Assembly: GCA_034769895.1 (NCBI GenBank)
Contig: CM068370.1
Span: forward strand, 47,854,344 to 47,918,343
Direction of reading: 5' to 3'
Length of the DNA: 64,000 bases
Source of the DNA: Magicicada septendecula
Taxonomy: Eukaryota > Arthropoda > Insecta > Hemiptera > Cicadidae
Below are positions 1 through 10,886 of this stretch, piece after piece; position 1 is the first letter of the stretch, and each line of letters begins with the position of its first letter. The position numbers were made by a program, and so were the translations under genes. The notes under the pieces were generated by a model that was not told the origin of the DNA, ran no database searches, and saw nothing but the letters and a program-made list of their open reading frames with translations.

Positions 1-74
1 AACGTGTTACCATCTGTAGTTACCATTGCACTTGTGTGGAAGGTGAATTGGCAGTTCATATATATAAAAATCGG

Positions 75-900
75 TTCATAACGTTATCTTACGTCTTCAG
101 ATCCCTAGTCTCCATTGGTCTCGATCTAACCAAGATTCTTCTTCCAATTCCTGGTCTCTCATTGCCCAGTTGATGGCTTCTCTCCAACCCAACCTAGGTC
201 TCTTCCTCTTTGCCTACGACTGTATGGTGTCCATCTCAAAATTTGCTTGGGGAGTCAATTGTCCGGCATTCTTTGCACATGCCCAAACCATCATAGCTGT
301 TTTGTTTTTATGTCATCGACAACAGAATACTGTACCCCCATTATCTCCTGGATTCTGATGTTTCTTACTTTTTCCAGTTTTGACCTCCCTGCCGCTCTTC
401 GCCAATAATCCATTTCAGTAGCTTCTAACAACTTTTCTGTTCTTTGTATTATTGGCCATATTTCACACCCATATGACGTAATTGGTTTCACAATTGTATT
501 GTGTATATGATGTTTATTTTCTTTTGATATTTGTTGGTCCCACAATATGTTGTTCAGCAATGCTATTGATTTCTTCCCAGGTTATTTCTTTCTCTTATCG
601 CTTTATCTAGACTACCATCTTGTGTAACTGTTGTTCCTAGATATTTATAGCTACTGCAATTTATTATTTATTGTTCATCTTCTAAAATTAAATTCTTCTG
701 TTCCCCACCAATGCACATATACTCCGTTTTCTTTGTGTTTACTTCAAGGCCCCATAGCTTATATTCCTCTATAAGTTTTTGTGTCATGGTTCTGCGCTAC
801 CACGACTTGGTCATCAGCGAAACACAGTGTGTACACTGTGTTGTCAATTAGAGGTATCCCCATTTTGTGGCATTGATGATTCCCCAATTGGCATGATTAG
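75..900 (-). mobile_element. Non-LTR retrotransposon (LINE) fragment, RT and C-terminal tail
   Basis: On the minus strand the fragments read in the order of a LINE reverse transcriptase. A CFADDQVVVAQ box, the catalytic F/YADD motif, lies near 790-840. WGLEVNTKKTEYMCIGGEQ follows near 695-755. A C-terminal part (YGCEIWP, RRAAGRSKLEKVRNIRIQEIMGVQ) covers 291-560. The last piece near 75-175 reads RPRLGWREAINWAMRD and ESWLDRDQWR, the usual end of this type of endonuclease/RT protein. The frame is interrupted several times, so it is a dead copy. The clade (RTE-, CR1- or jockey-like) cannot be fixed by eye. No poly-A tail or target duplication was found. Confidence 0.8.
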
Positions 901-1413
901 CAAAATATCAGAATTCTTCCCTACATCATGAACAGTCGTGTATAGTGGCAGCTAACAAGCATGGGTATTACAAATTTTACCCAGGCTAGGGGTTCACTGG
1001 GTGCCTAAACTTCTCTCTGAGGGCCACAAAACAAAGACGATGGGATGGGAGCTCATCTATCTTCTTCAGTACAACACTAAAGGTGATGTGTTCCTCAGTC
1101 ACATTGTCAAAGTGATGATCATGGGTTTCTTATATAAGTGTGGAGTCCAAAAATCAGTCTACAGAGTGGCAGCCACATCAGTTTACCATGAAATCCCTGT
1201 GAAATGCTGCCATTTTCTTCTAAAAAGCTTATGGTAACCAATGGCGTATCAAGAATTTGGCTTGGCTCACGTAGGCTTCATACAAAAGAGAAAAGTCAAG
1301 GCTGATGAATATTACAGTCTTGAAAGTAGCTGAAAAATGTGTGGTAAACATCATAAAATCAGTCCTTTATTTTTTCAATTTTGTCAATCTAAAAATTAAA
1401 AGATTAACAAAAT
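901..1413. other. No recognisable feature
   Basis: No gene, repeat end or RNA is recognised here. A 78-codon open frame at 1001-1237 has no family resemblance that I can see. Confidence 0.4.
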
Positions 1414-1426
1414 TTCCCATCAGCTT

Positions 1427-1559
1427 GTATAAGTAAAATTATCCAGGCTGTTTGGCTGTGGTCTATGGTTTATTGCCAATAAACCATAGGCCACGGCCAA
1501 ACAGCCTGGATAATTTTACTTATACAACTGACACTGGCCGTGAAAGCCTTAGGACAATG
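1427..1559. mobile_element. Minimal Penelope-type foldback, family B
   Basis: Two arms of about 47 bp (1427-1473 and 1479-1525) are near-perfect inverted copies around a 5 nt centre. A one-sided extension at 1526-1559 ends in GGCCGTGAAAGCCTTAG, the same extension as in the other family B copies. TTCCCATCAGCTT (1414-1426) and TTCCCATCAACTT (1560-1572) look like a 13 bp target duplication with one mismatch. The arms share CCAGGCTGTT and GTGGTCTA with the longer copies, but no ribozyme core is left. Confidence 0.7.
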
Positions 1560-1572
1560 TTCCCATCAACTT

Positions 1573-2371
1573 TTTTGACCCTCTGGGAGGGTTGGTCCTA
1601 TTCACCCCCCCTTAAATACACTCCTGATGGTAACTATCTTTTGAGACAAGAGATGGAAGCCTACTCCTGGTTTAGGTCCTGGAACAAGACACTACAATAA
1701 ACTCTGCAGTATAGTATAGAATTATGAAAAAACTGTGAAGAACCATTCAGAACAAATGGTATATTTTGTCGAGTTCAGGCATTGTTTTTTTTTATGACAG
1801 CACTCACCCACACACTGCCGAACACACTCAAAAAGTATTGTATAGCTTCAAATTATTGTGCTTGTTTAATTGCCCATACAGCACTGATTTGGTTCCCAGT
1901 GGCATTCATAACAAAAACTAGTTTGCTTTGCAATTTTTTAAAACCAGCAGGGAGTTGAAGGATATGTTAATACATGGTATAAGCCACAGGCAGCAGAATT
2001 CTGTGACAGAAATTTAAAAACTCATTCACCAATATGACAAGTGTGTAAATGCAGCTGGGAATTGTAGGGAAAGGGAGCTTAAATGTGTAGTTCGAAGTTG
2101 TATATGTAAATAAATTCCTCTAACTATATTGTTGTTGTTTTTTTAACCCAAATGGAAGTTACTTTCCAAACTGTATGTTTTTTTGCTGGAATCACGTGGA
2201 CTTATTAAAAATTTTATATGAATCTGTATTCTTTTTTTATACTAGAACTTGATTCTGAAGAAATCTTTTCAAGTAGTTTTATATATTCAGTATTTGATTC
2301 AACTGACACATCATGTTGCAACCATCGTGTTATTTTTTAAGTTATGTTTTATTATTGAACTCATTTTTTAG
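1573..2371. other. Intron or upstream flank, nothing recognised
   Basis: This AT-rich stretch leads to the first visible carrier exon. I searched for the missing first exon, expected to encode something like KFLFGGLAG and to end with two bases of a codon, and did not find it. It probably lies upstream of the window. Confidence 0.4.
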
Positions 2372-2608
2372 TATGGGAGCATCAGCTATTATTCAGCCAT
2401 TGGATGTTATAAAGAACCGCATGCAGTTGAGTGGGGAAGGAGGCAAGAAAAGAGACCATTCAAACTCATTTCAAGCAGTAAAAAACATTGTTAAAAAAGA
2501 AGGTGTTCGTGGATTGTATCAGGGGATTTCTGCAACCATGGTGAGACAAGGTACTTACACAACAGCACGGTTGGGACTTTTTCAAATTGGTGTGGATAGT
2601 ATTGCAAA
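2372..2608 (+). CDS. SLC25A11: Mitochondrial 2-oxoglutarate/malate carrier, exon with helices 1-2
   Basis: First visible exon of an inner-membrane carrier that exchanges 2-oxoglutarate for malate, feeding the malate-aspartate shuttle. It starts after TTTTTTAG with one base completing a codon, then reads MGASAIIQPLDVIKNRMQ, the first SLC25 signature (PLDVIKNR). LSGEGGKKRDHSNSFQAVKNIVKKEGVRGLYQG (matrix loop) and SATMVRQGTYTTARLGLFQ (helix 2) follow. It ends in phase 2 at a GTAAGT donor. The RQ-TYTT-RLG block is typical of oxoglutarate carriers, whose vertebrate form reads LLRQATYTTTRLG. All five exons join in frame to 287 codons against about 314 residues in vertebrates, so only the N-terminal 25-30 residues are missing. 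The methionine in the exon is internal, not the start. Confidence 0.93.
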
Positions 2609-3597
2609 GTAAGTTAGGTCAGTTTGCTAGTATAACAGTATAGTCCAGTCATAACTCAACTACTATATGCATTTTGTTGTTAAAGCTTAAACAGACGTCT
2701 TGCTTAAGCGAACTGATGTATTGCCAAATCCAAGTTAACTGACAGTGGTCAGGTATAAGACATACTTACACATATATACTTTGTCCAGTGTAGCTTTAGA
2801 GGAAAAGTAAACAAAGCCATGTTTAGATTCAACTTGACAAACGTTCTAGTTGGCCGCTGTATATTTTGCAGTTTCCACTGCAAATACAGTTCCATTCAAA
2901 TTACTATTTGAATTCAAGAAGAATAAAAATAATCCTTTGCAGATTACAAAAATAGTATTGATTTTATTTTAAAATAATATTTGAAATTAAAAAAAAAAAC
3001 TTAAGTATGAGAGCTTTCAAGTTCTCCTATACGTGTGCATCATGCATACTGTTTCTGTGTTACAGAACAGTAATTTTCAGTGCTCGTAACAGTAAAGTGT
3101 AGTGATTTAGTTAGCTGTTTTATTAATATGGCTGTGAATCATCCTGTGAATAATAATGTGTATAATTGAAATAAAATGTGGTTAGATTTTTAATACTACT
3201 TAATTTGTAAATTTTTACCTGTTTAAAAAGGTTACTGTAGTACTGTTTATTAGTTCACAAACTGACCATAAATAAGTATAAAATTGTTAAACTGTTATTG
3301 TAATACGTACTGTTCCTATAAGAGTTTAAAACCTAACCATAAGTAAATATAATAATAAATATTGTATGTCTGATGTTCAACGAGGGAGTGATGATGTACT
3401 GGACTTACAGAATGTGTGAAATACATGTTTCAGAAGGGAACACTGGCTTACAGTTGCTATGTCAGCTACAGTCTATAACCATGGGCGATTAATAAATTCA
3501 GTGGGTTAGTTTACTTCGCCTTTGAAGTAGTGTGGGGCAATAGAAAATCACACATTTTTGTGATTAAATAAATAATAATATTTCCAATGTTCTTGGT
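2609..3597. other. Start of first visible carrier intron, nothing recognised
   Basis: AT-rich sequence follows the GTAAGT donor. No coding, RNA or terminal-repeat signal was seen. The intron runs to 5681 and holds the foldback at 3610 and the mariner at 4440. Confidence 0.4.
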
Positions 3598-3609
3598 ATA
3601 CCACTGTTA

Positions 3610-3961
3610 TATGGGATTCCTTAGGCTTTCAGGGCTGGTGTCAACATTGTTGGAATTGCTATTTGCTGGGCTGTTAGCCCGTGGTCTACTGCTTCTACTC
3701 AAAACATCTTTCGGCCCCACCATCGGAGGCCATCGTCAGTGTTAAAACGATTAACAAATTGGCACAAAGTGTTCATCAGGTCAGTTAGTCAATTAGTAAG
3801 TTAGTCTGTATCTTAGTACTGGGGTGAATTGGAGAACACCATGTCAATTTGTTAATTATTTTTATACTAAAGATGGCCTCTGATTGGTGGAGCCAAAATA
3901 TCTGTTTTGAATAGAAGCAGTAGACCATGGCGTAACAGCCCGGCAGATAGCAATTCCAACA
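3610..3961. mobile_element. Penelope-type foldback, family B
   Basis: The extension comes first (about 3610-3643, containing CTTAGGCTTTCAGGGCTGG). The left arm begins ACATTGTTGGAATTGC and the right arm ends GCAATTCCAACAAT at 3961. The arms are about 115 bp and imperfect around a loop of roughly 100 bp. ATACCACTGTTA (3598-3609) and ATACCAGTGTTA (3962-3973) form a 12 bp target duplication with one mismatch. Decayed hammerhead-like cores lie in both arms: minus-strand CTGACGA plus GAAA near 3695-3742, and plus-strand CTAAAGA plus AAAATATC near 3870-3905. Confidence 0.75.
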
Positions 3962-4439
3962 ATACCAGTGTTAATTTACACATACCAGGTTGTTAGTTGA
4001 AAAAAGATTTCTACATTGATTGTGTAAGTTGGAGGTTAAGTAAACTGATTGAAGAAAGTGAATTTTTTTACTTATGGTTGCCAGAATTAATCTATTATTA
4101 ACATATTCAGAATAGTATAAATTGGTATTAGTCTTTCTGCTTGTGTATGATGCAGTGCATAAGTCAGCACTAATTATACTGCGTAATCAAAGAAATTCCT
4201 TATAGATGACTAAAACGTTCATGGACATTTCTGTTATTATGTCAGTATTAACATGGACAGGATGAGCACTAGGCATATATCCAGTATTGGTGACAGTGAT
4301 GGGTGGAATTTGTTTTCAATATTAAGGCACAAGTCAGCCAGATTTCATTTAACATTTTGCTTTTATGTTATTTTTTATTTACTGCATTTAAAATTTTATT
4401 ACATATTTTTGTCTTCCTAACAGGAACTTTATAGCATAC

Positions 4440-5369
4440 TACGAGAGTCATTCAAATATAAACCGGATTTTTTATGTGTGGACTCAGGAAGTGGAGTGCG
4501 TGAGGTGGGGCGCTTGAGGTAGTTAGGTGGGGATGTGTGGAGGTGAGGGAACACCCAGCCACACCTGCAGAACACATTTCCGCGTCAGTAGCACAATGTC
4601 TGACCATGAGGTACCTTCGTCTGTTGTGCAACGGGTAATTATCTGATTTCTCGCGAATAAGGGTGTCAAATCAGCTGAGATTTTGACCAGACTCCAAGCA
4701 CAGTTTGGAGACGCTCCTCTGTCAAGAACACAAGTGTTTGAGTGGGCCAAAAAATTTTGAAGTGGTCATGATGCAGTGGAGAGGGGGCGCCGGTCAAGGC
4801 CAAAACTCGCCTGTCAGCAGGGAAAGTTCTGGCAACTGTGTTTTGGGACTCAAGGGGTATGTTGCTGATTGATTTCCTTCACGATCGAAAGACGGCAAAT
4901 GCGGCATGTTACTGCCAGCTGCTGGATGACATCAGGGCTGCTTCTCGCAACAAACGACGCCAGCAACCAGTTCGTGACGTTCTGCTTCTCCTTGACAACC
5001 CACGGCCGCACACTGCAGCTCAACAGCTCAAACTTGCAATAAACTTATTGAAATTCACTGGACACCTCTTGAACACCCTCTTTACAGTACAGACTTATCT
5101 CCCTATGACTTCCACATGTTTGGTGTGCTGAAGGAAGCGTTAGGAGAGGAACAATTCAACAACGATGCAGACGATTTGCACAATTGGCTGTTGGAGCACC
5201 TGTCTTCTTTTTTTGATGAGGGGATCAAGAAGCTACCTGTCCAGTGGAGAAAATGTATTTCTGTTGAAGGAAACTATGTAGAAAAATAAGATATTATTTT
5301 TGTAACTTTATCTGTCACCAATAAATCTGTGTAAAAAAAAATCCACTTTATAATTGAATGACCCTCGTA
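4440..5369 (+). mobile_element. mariner element with internally deleted transposase
   Basis: Terminal inverted repeats begin TACGAGAGTCATTCAA on the left and end TTGAATGACCCTCGTA on the right, with the TA target duplication inside the quoted ends. A transposase N-terminus starts near 4596 and includes LSRTQVFEWAKKF. The catalytic half resumes near 4835 as WDSRGMLLIDFLHDRKTANA, then LLLLDNPRPHTA and, near 5105, SPYDFHMFGVLKEAL-like sequence. About 0.35 kb between the helix-turn-helix and catalytic parts is missing compared with a 1.3 kb mariner, and the frame is broken. It lies in the first visible carrier intron. Confidence 0.85.
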
Positions 5370-6208
5370 AGTGCACCTTTAAATTTTGCAGTTTGAGTAG
5401 AAAAGTGAGAAAATAGTACACATAAACATGCAATTTTTATATATATTTTGAACCAATCCACATTTAATAATAATAATTCATCTTTCCATAATAGGTTGTT
5501 GACATTACAGTTATGAGTTACACTGTATACCCAGACAGTACAGTACTGAGGCAATGACAGAATATTTCTTTTTGTGATGAAGTGCCATATTTACATCAAG
5601 CAATTTGGGTAAACGGCTGTTTTTCTAAGTTAGCCAAACAGTACTATAAAATTGTGATGTGTAATTATTGTTATCTTATAGTGTAACGTATATCCCAACA
5701 TTACAAGCACACATTCTGGTGGGGCTAGTGGCGGGATGTATTGCTGGGTTTGTAGGCGCACCTCCTGACGTAAGTAACATCATTTGCAATTTTAAACAAT
5801 ATTTAAGCTTCGACTACCTTGAACATTTAGGAAATTAAGGTTTCCTGTTCTTATAACAGCACAACAGGCACTTATTGTATTAAAAAGATTATACATAAGT
5901 AAAAATAATTAAAACATAATTAAAAACAAAAACTGGAGGCAGTTTAATTATTTAATTGTGTTTACCTTCTCTTTTAGTTAGTTACAGTGTATCCTTTACT
6001 TTAAGATGTAAACTGTCTCTATCCCTAACACATTTTAAGGAGAATAGAAAGACTGGATCAATAAATTGCTGGAAATAAAAACATCTCACAGTTAAGGTTT
6101 AAACTTTTCGAATAGAAGGGGCCAAAGCCCCCCATAAAAAATTGTAAATTATGCCAATGGTATTACATCTGTTAAAACTAGAATTTTAGATGAGGAATCC
6201 ATTAAGAA
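5370..6208. other. Exon 2 surroundings, otherwise nothing recognised
   Basis: Apart from the small exon at 5682-5769 this AT-rich stretch shows nothing recognisable. It ends at the A where the Helitron begins. Confidence 0.4.
5682..5769 (+). CDS. SLC25A11: 2-oxoglutarate/malate carrier, exon with helix 3
   Basis: An 88 bp exon between TATAG and GTAAGT. Its first base completes an Asn codon with the previous exon; it then reads VTYIPTLQAHILVGLVAGCIAGFVGAPPD and ends in phase 0. This is transmembrane helix 3 followed by the start of the second carrier signature, PPD, which continues as VAMVRM in the next exon. The exon is too short for simple open-frame searches and was placed by frame, splice sites and match to the family (AVIGMTAGATGAFVGTPAEVALIRM in vertebrates). 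Confidence 0.92.
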
Positions 6209-6994
6209 CTAGTGGTCGCCCAGTGGTCGAAATTCGACCGTAATTCATTAAATTTTTAAGTTTGAATGTTATTGAGGTTCTTTTGTCAAATTATAACCAT
6301 TGCATATAATTTTTTTGAATTTTGTACACAAAATTGCTGCGAGCGTGTACAAATACGTCATTAGCGTGTGTTGTTTACCTTAATTCCCTGCAATACCTAT
6401 GAAATTTAAAATTTAATGTTGGTAACAGTTGAAAAAAAAACACAATTACAGCTTGTATTCGTATTTATTTTTTGATATAATTCATTGTCAGTTTTAATTT
6501 TTTCATGTTATTATTGAATCAAATAAACGCTAATAAAAATGAGACTTGACATTCATAGAAGTATAAGATACATTGTTTTCAATTCCAGTGGATTACATTT
6601 CATTTTTGGTAAGGTACAAAATTCGAAAACAGTTTGAAGATTATCTGCTACAAAGCTTATATAATTTTTTAATTTTTTTTCTATGTATTAATTTTTGAGT
6701 TATTTGAAAAATATGAAAGATAGGAAAAATGAGGTTTAGCTTGGCTAAGCCATATTTAAAAAACAATAACGTGTTTTTTGACATTTCCTTGGGTTTTTTT
6801 TATAGGCTACACAGTTATTTTGCCTATCTTTTTCGAATTATATAAAATTTAAATAAAAAATTAATACAAAATTAAAAATGAAATAAAAAATACGTGCCTC
6901 GTATTTTTTCATATATTTTTCATTAAATCAAAAAAACCGGGCGGTTAAAAAAATAAATGTTGTCCATTGAACTTAAAATAGTTTGAAAGTGAAT

Positions 6995-7484
6995 TTAATG
7001 ATTCAGAACTTCTGTGTAAACGATGTTTTTTGTAAAAACTCTTTCATCATTTGCTAAATGCCCTTGGCCATTATATTCGGAAATATAAAATCTCAAACCA
7101 TCGAATGATCGAATTCTACTTGCTGCGACGTACAATTGACCATGTGTAAAAACTGGCTGCCTCAATAAAATTCCAATTTTTTCGAATGTTTGTCCTTGAG
7201 ACTTATTTATTGTCATCGCAAATAGAAATTTCTTCAATAATTATCAATGATGATGAATTTATGTAACGTCCATAGCTACTATTTGCGGTAATATTCGCTA
7301 CAGAATTTTCCAAAATGGGTATAGGCAATTTAAACACATTGTGTAAAGTTCTACCTCCAAGTAATAGAGTTGAAGCTATGCCACTGAACACTGTTGCAAT
7401 GCAACTAAGATTAAGCGAATTTAATTTGTGAATGATTGCTGTTTGTGTGAATGTTTTCCACAACCTGCATGAGCGGTTAAACAA
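6995..7484 (-). pseudogene. Helitron PIF1-like helicase remnant
   Basis: The minus strand continues from the Walker A motif of the Rep frame after a frameshift. TFTQTAIIHKLNSLNLSCIATVFSG and TLLLGGRTLHNVFKLPIP are PIF1 helicase motifs, and SLIIIEEIS is the Walker B region. Near 7230 this runs straight into [17 protein letters not shown] and GQLYVAASR, the C-terminal motifs. The middle of the helicase, several hundred residues in intact relatives, is therefore deleted. The protein cannot be functional. Confidence 0.85.
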
Positions 7485-9553
7485 AAAACATTAGATCCAG
7501 TATCATGATGCAAAACTTCACGAATCACACGATCAATTAGATTACGCTGTTCAATATTTGCAGTTTCATAATGCTCAGAAAACAGAAACTCTTGTTCTAT
7601 TGGATCAATAGCATTTGCTTCGTCTGTTCTCTGCGAATACGTGGGAACTGGTAAACCAAGTTCTTGACATGACAAATTATGAACATTCAAAATATCTTCA
7701 ATTTCTAATAGAGCTGTATTAAAGGATACTTCTTCGTTGTAATCTCTCAAAAAATCTTCACCAAGATATATTTTAAATTCATTCCATAATGCCAATGCAT
7801 TGGCTGGCACATTTAATGCACAAATGTAACCAAATAAATTTCGCATTTGTTTTGGTGAATGTAATTCTTTTGCTTCATTTAAACATTCGCGCCATTCATT
7901 ATCATTTGAAGCAATGCCACGAGCATGGCACGCTTCAACAAAAGAAGTGTGTATAATTCCATTGTATGTTCTAACATCCTCAAATGATTTTGGACCACAG
8001 ACATGTAATAAAAGCAATCGTAAATGGAAAAGTTCGATGTCTTTTGGTGATACTACGTATATGCGTGTAATGATTTTATCACCTCCACGCCTTCTCTTCT
8101 TCCATTTTTTTCGGGAATCTTCCCACACATAATGCAAAGGAATTTCAATATACTTATATTCATGCGCTGATGGATCTGATTGATTCAATTCAAAAAATGC
8201 TAATAATTTTGTTTGTCTTGCATTTTCAATTGCTTGACATTCTTGCGCTTCTCGAAAGTAAACATTCTGTCTACGCGGTAAATGAATGTCAAGTCTAACG
8301 ATGACGTGTGATTGAAAATGCATTGGTAATTCATAGATGCGCCATACAGCTTCAGTTGATCCAACATAACGGCCATTTAAAAAATTTTTAACTTCATCAA
8401 TTTGTATTTCTTGACCTGGTTCATTTCTCTCTGAACCTAATTCAACAGATGCACTGTCATAGCCTTTATACACGTATTTATAAATGTATTTAACACTTTT
8501 AACTGTAGTGCATACTTCAACATTTATATGGCAATTAAATTTGGCAAGTAAATACGGATTGTATGGTACAACATAACGATTGTCGAGGCAACTACCGCGA
8601 ATTTCAGCATTAATACCATTATCACGCCTTCTGTATAATGGATATCCATTTAATGATTCACATGTAAATTCATGAAATCGTTTTGGATAATCTTTTGTGC
8701 ATTTTCCATCTCTCATACATACAGAATTTGGATTAAGTACACCGCATGGACCATGCATCATGTGTTTTACAACATATTCATGTAATGTAGGATGTGTTTG
8801 AATGTTAGGAATCTCCGCAGATACAACTTTATCAATATCGGTAGCGTTAACAATTTTGTCTTGCTCATTTAAAGAGAGTAAAATGTGAGCATGAGGCAAT
8901 CCTCTCTTTTGAAACTCAATTGTATAAATGAGTGCTTCAACTTTACCGAAGATTTTTTTTAGTGTAAGGCCCTCAATTAATGCTTTCAGTTTGGACTTGA
9001 ATACACGCACAACAATATCAGGTCGAAAATTAGCTGACTCACCTACACCAATATTGCTAACTATTTCAGGCCAACTTGGATTGCAAGTCATTGTAATAAA
9101 CAAAGAAGGCTTTCCAAAATGTTGTACAATTGACATTGCATCTAAATAATTCTGATACATATTTCTTGGCGATCCATTGAATGAAGATGGTAAAATTACT
9201 CTACGGCCAACATTATTGACATTGGGGTTCAATTCTAAATAATCTGTTAAATTGTTGTAAACTTCAGACCTAAGACTTGTTTGATTTTGTCGAATGAAAT
9301 GTAACCTTGTGCCCTCTATTCTCACATACATATCAACTATCCACTGCAGAAATAATTTTTGTGAATGGTGCAACATGCTAAAATCTTCTCTAATTGCAAG
9401 TCGATAGGCTGCATACTGAAGCATGGTTAATTTATTTCTCGGCACTCTTGAATTAGATGTAGTTGGTACATTATGAGAAATATTGATATGCCACCCAGTA
9501 TCACCATTTGGAAAAAGTAATAGATACGCTAAAGGGTCCAATGATGAATCCAA
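7421..9553 (-). pseudogene. Helitron Rep protein (HUH nuclease) with start of helicase
   Basis: A 710-codon open frame. Residues 1-60 (DPLAYLLLFPNGDTGWH, RNKLTMLQYAAYRLAIR) match the Helitron N-terminal domain. The HUH metal-binding motif is GLPHAHILL at about residue 220. The two catalytic tyrosines lie in VKYIYKYVYKG at about residue 358. The frame ends just after Walker A (LTAHAGCGK, about residue 695), where a frameshift separates it from the rest of the helicase. In intact elements the protein nicks and transfers one strand for rolling-circle transposition. The long intact Rep frame suggests moderate age; the loss of most of the helicase makes it non-autonomous. Confidence 0.92.
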
Positions 9554-9554
9554 A

Positions 9555-10330
9555 GTATATTTTTAATGGTACAATTAACTTTTGAAAACGAAACCATATT
9601 TCGTTCAAAGGGTGGCTCACCATCAACTGTACTAAATATTACTGCTACATCAGTTTGAACTGCATCATTATTCATTTTGTTTTAATTGTCTCCAAGTCAC
9701 GTTACTAAATAATGTAATGTATTTTAAAATGATACACTCCACGCGTAACTGTATCCGAAATTTTAGCTTCTGAGCTAACCATAGCAAATGATGAATTATA
9801 TTTACGAATGTTTTCAAAATAATTTTTTGACTTTCTTTTTATTGAAGGTTCATTTGAAGTAAGTCCATCATACAATGATTTAAAGTATTCATTTTGACTT
9901 AAGGCCGGTAATATTGCTTTACCCTTATGACATCATGAAGTGAATGCAGTCCTTTCACCTAAAGTGACCTCAGATTCGAAATGTTTTGCATTGCAAAACC
10001 TGCATTGTAAATGCATTAATCCACAATTAAAAGTATTAAAATTTCTTGGAATGACATTCAGTGCGCATTTAAATGTATCCCTCAAAATAATTTCATCATT
10101 TTGTATACTATTTACACTATTTAAATTTGCATTTGGTCAATTATCATTTTGACTTTCACGCGAATATATATTCCTTCTTCTTTGTCTCTCACTCCGACCC
10201 GTCAATGTTATACTATTTACACTATTTAAATTTGCATTTGGTCTATTATCATTTTGACTTTCACGCGAATATATATTCCTTCTTCTTTGTCTCTCACTCC
10301 GACCCATCAATGTTCTATGTCGAGGCATAA
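9555..10330 (-). pseudogene. Helitron N-terminal region with zinc-finger-like motif
   Basis: Minus-strand pieces upstream of the Rep frame. MPRHRTLMGRSERQRRR at 10328 resembles a Helitron start. It is followed by a duplicated 35-residue segment, then near 9950-10080 by NCGLMHLQCRFCNAKHFESE, the Cys-rich motif usual before the Rep domain. Stops and frame changes separate these pieces from each other and from 9553. Confidence 0.7.
10104..10313 (-). repeat. Two tandem 105 bp units inside Helitron coding sequence
   Basis: 10104-10208 and 10209-10313 are nearly identical. The unit is exactly 35 codons long, so the duplication keeps the minus-strand frame (GRSERQRRRNIYSRESQNDN, then NRPNANLNSVNSIT). 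Confidence 0.9.
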
Positions 10331-10886
10331 TGGAAGTAGGTGCGAATATCTGAATGTAAAAAAAACAGGTAATGAAATTACTGAAACTAAGATTAGACAG
10401 GGTTTAATTTAAAAATAAAAAATGTACTCACTTTTTTGAAACCACCAATAATAATTAGGCGAGAGTAAGTCAATTCAAATTGCTGCTACAAAATTTTCCT
10501 TTTGCAACAGGTGTATATTAAGCAAGCTGTATTTCACTTTCAACTGCACATTAATATATAAAACACAGATATCTAATATACAAAATATAAAATAAACGCT
10601 TTTTTGCCTTGACATACACTCCACAGACTATTGTTGCCTGGCAACAAAATTATTTTATTTTTAACAATTACCATTGTTTGAAAAAGTTGAAATGAGTTTT
10701 CAAGTGCAAATGAATGTTTTATTTTATTTTATTTAATGTATTTGTAACACATATTATATATAAATTTTAGCTTTCTGCACTCCTTCTCCATATAAACTTT
10801 AACTATGCCAAATCTCACACTCCTCCGTGCGCGCAATATGCTTAAAAAGGGGTACAAAGTTTTCTCTTCACGTATTAATATATAGA

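Larger units (their letters stand above)
6209..10886 (-). mobile_element. Decayed Helitron with both termini preserved
   Basis: Read on the minus strand, the element starts TCTATATATTAATACGTGAAG at 10886 and ends GGGCGACCACTAG at 6209. A perfect 7 bp hairpin, GGTCGAAATTCGACC (6225-6239), stands 12 bp inside the 3' end, as Helitrons require. The flanks are A (6208) and T (10887), matching insertion between A and T without a target duplication. Inside are a zinc-finger-like N-terminus, a Rep domain with HUH and two-tyrosine motifs, and parts of a PIF1-type helicase. The element sits in the second visible intron of the oxoglutarate carrier, in the opposite orientation. Confidence 0.88.

Noticed and set aside
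1452-1700. 82-codon open frame
   Set aside because: It reads through one arm of the 1427-1559 palindrome and its extension; no protein resemblance.
2313-2371. Methionine upstream of the first visible carrier exon as the protein start
   Set aside because: The acceptor TTTTTTAG at 2371 and the carrier homology show this part to be intron; carriers of this type need about 30 more residues from an earlier exon.
3610-3961. Reading the foldbacks as DNA-transposon MITEs with long TIRs
   Set aside because: Target duplications of 12-14 bp, the one-sided extension and matching Penelope architecture fit retroposition better.
8928-9149. Plus-strand open frame
   Set aside because: Shadow of the Helitron Rep frame on the other strand.
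10127-10330. Plus-strand open frame with two repeated segments
   Set aside because: It is the antisense of the duplicated Helitron N-terminal coding sequence.
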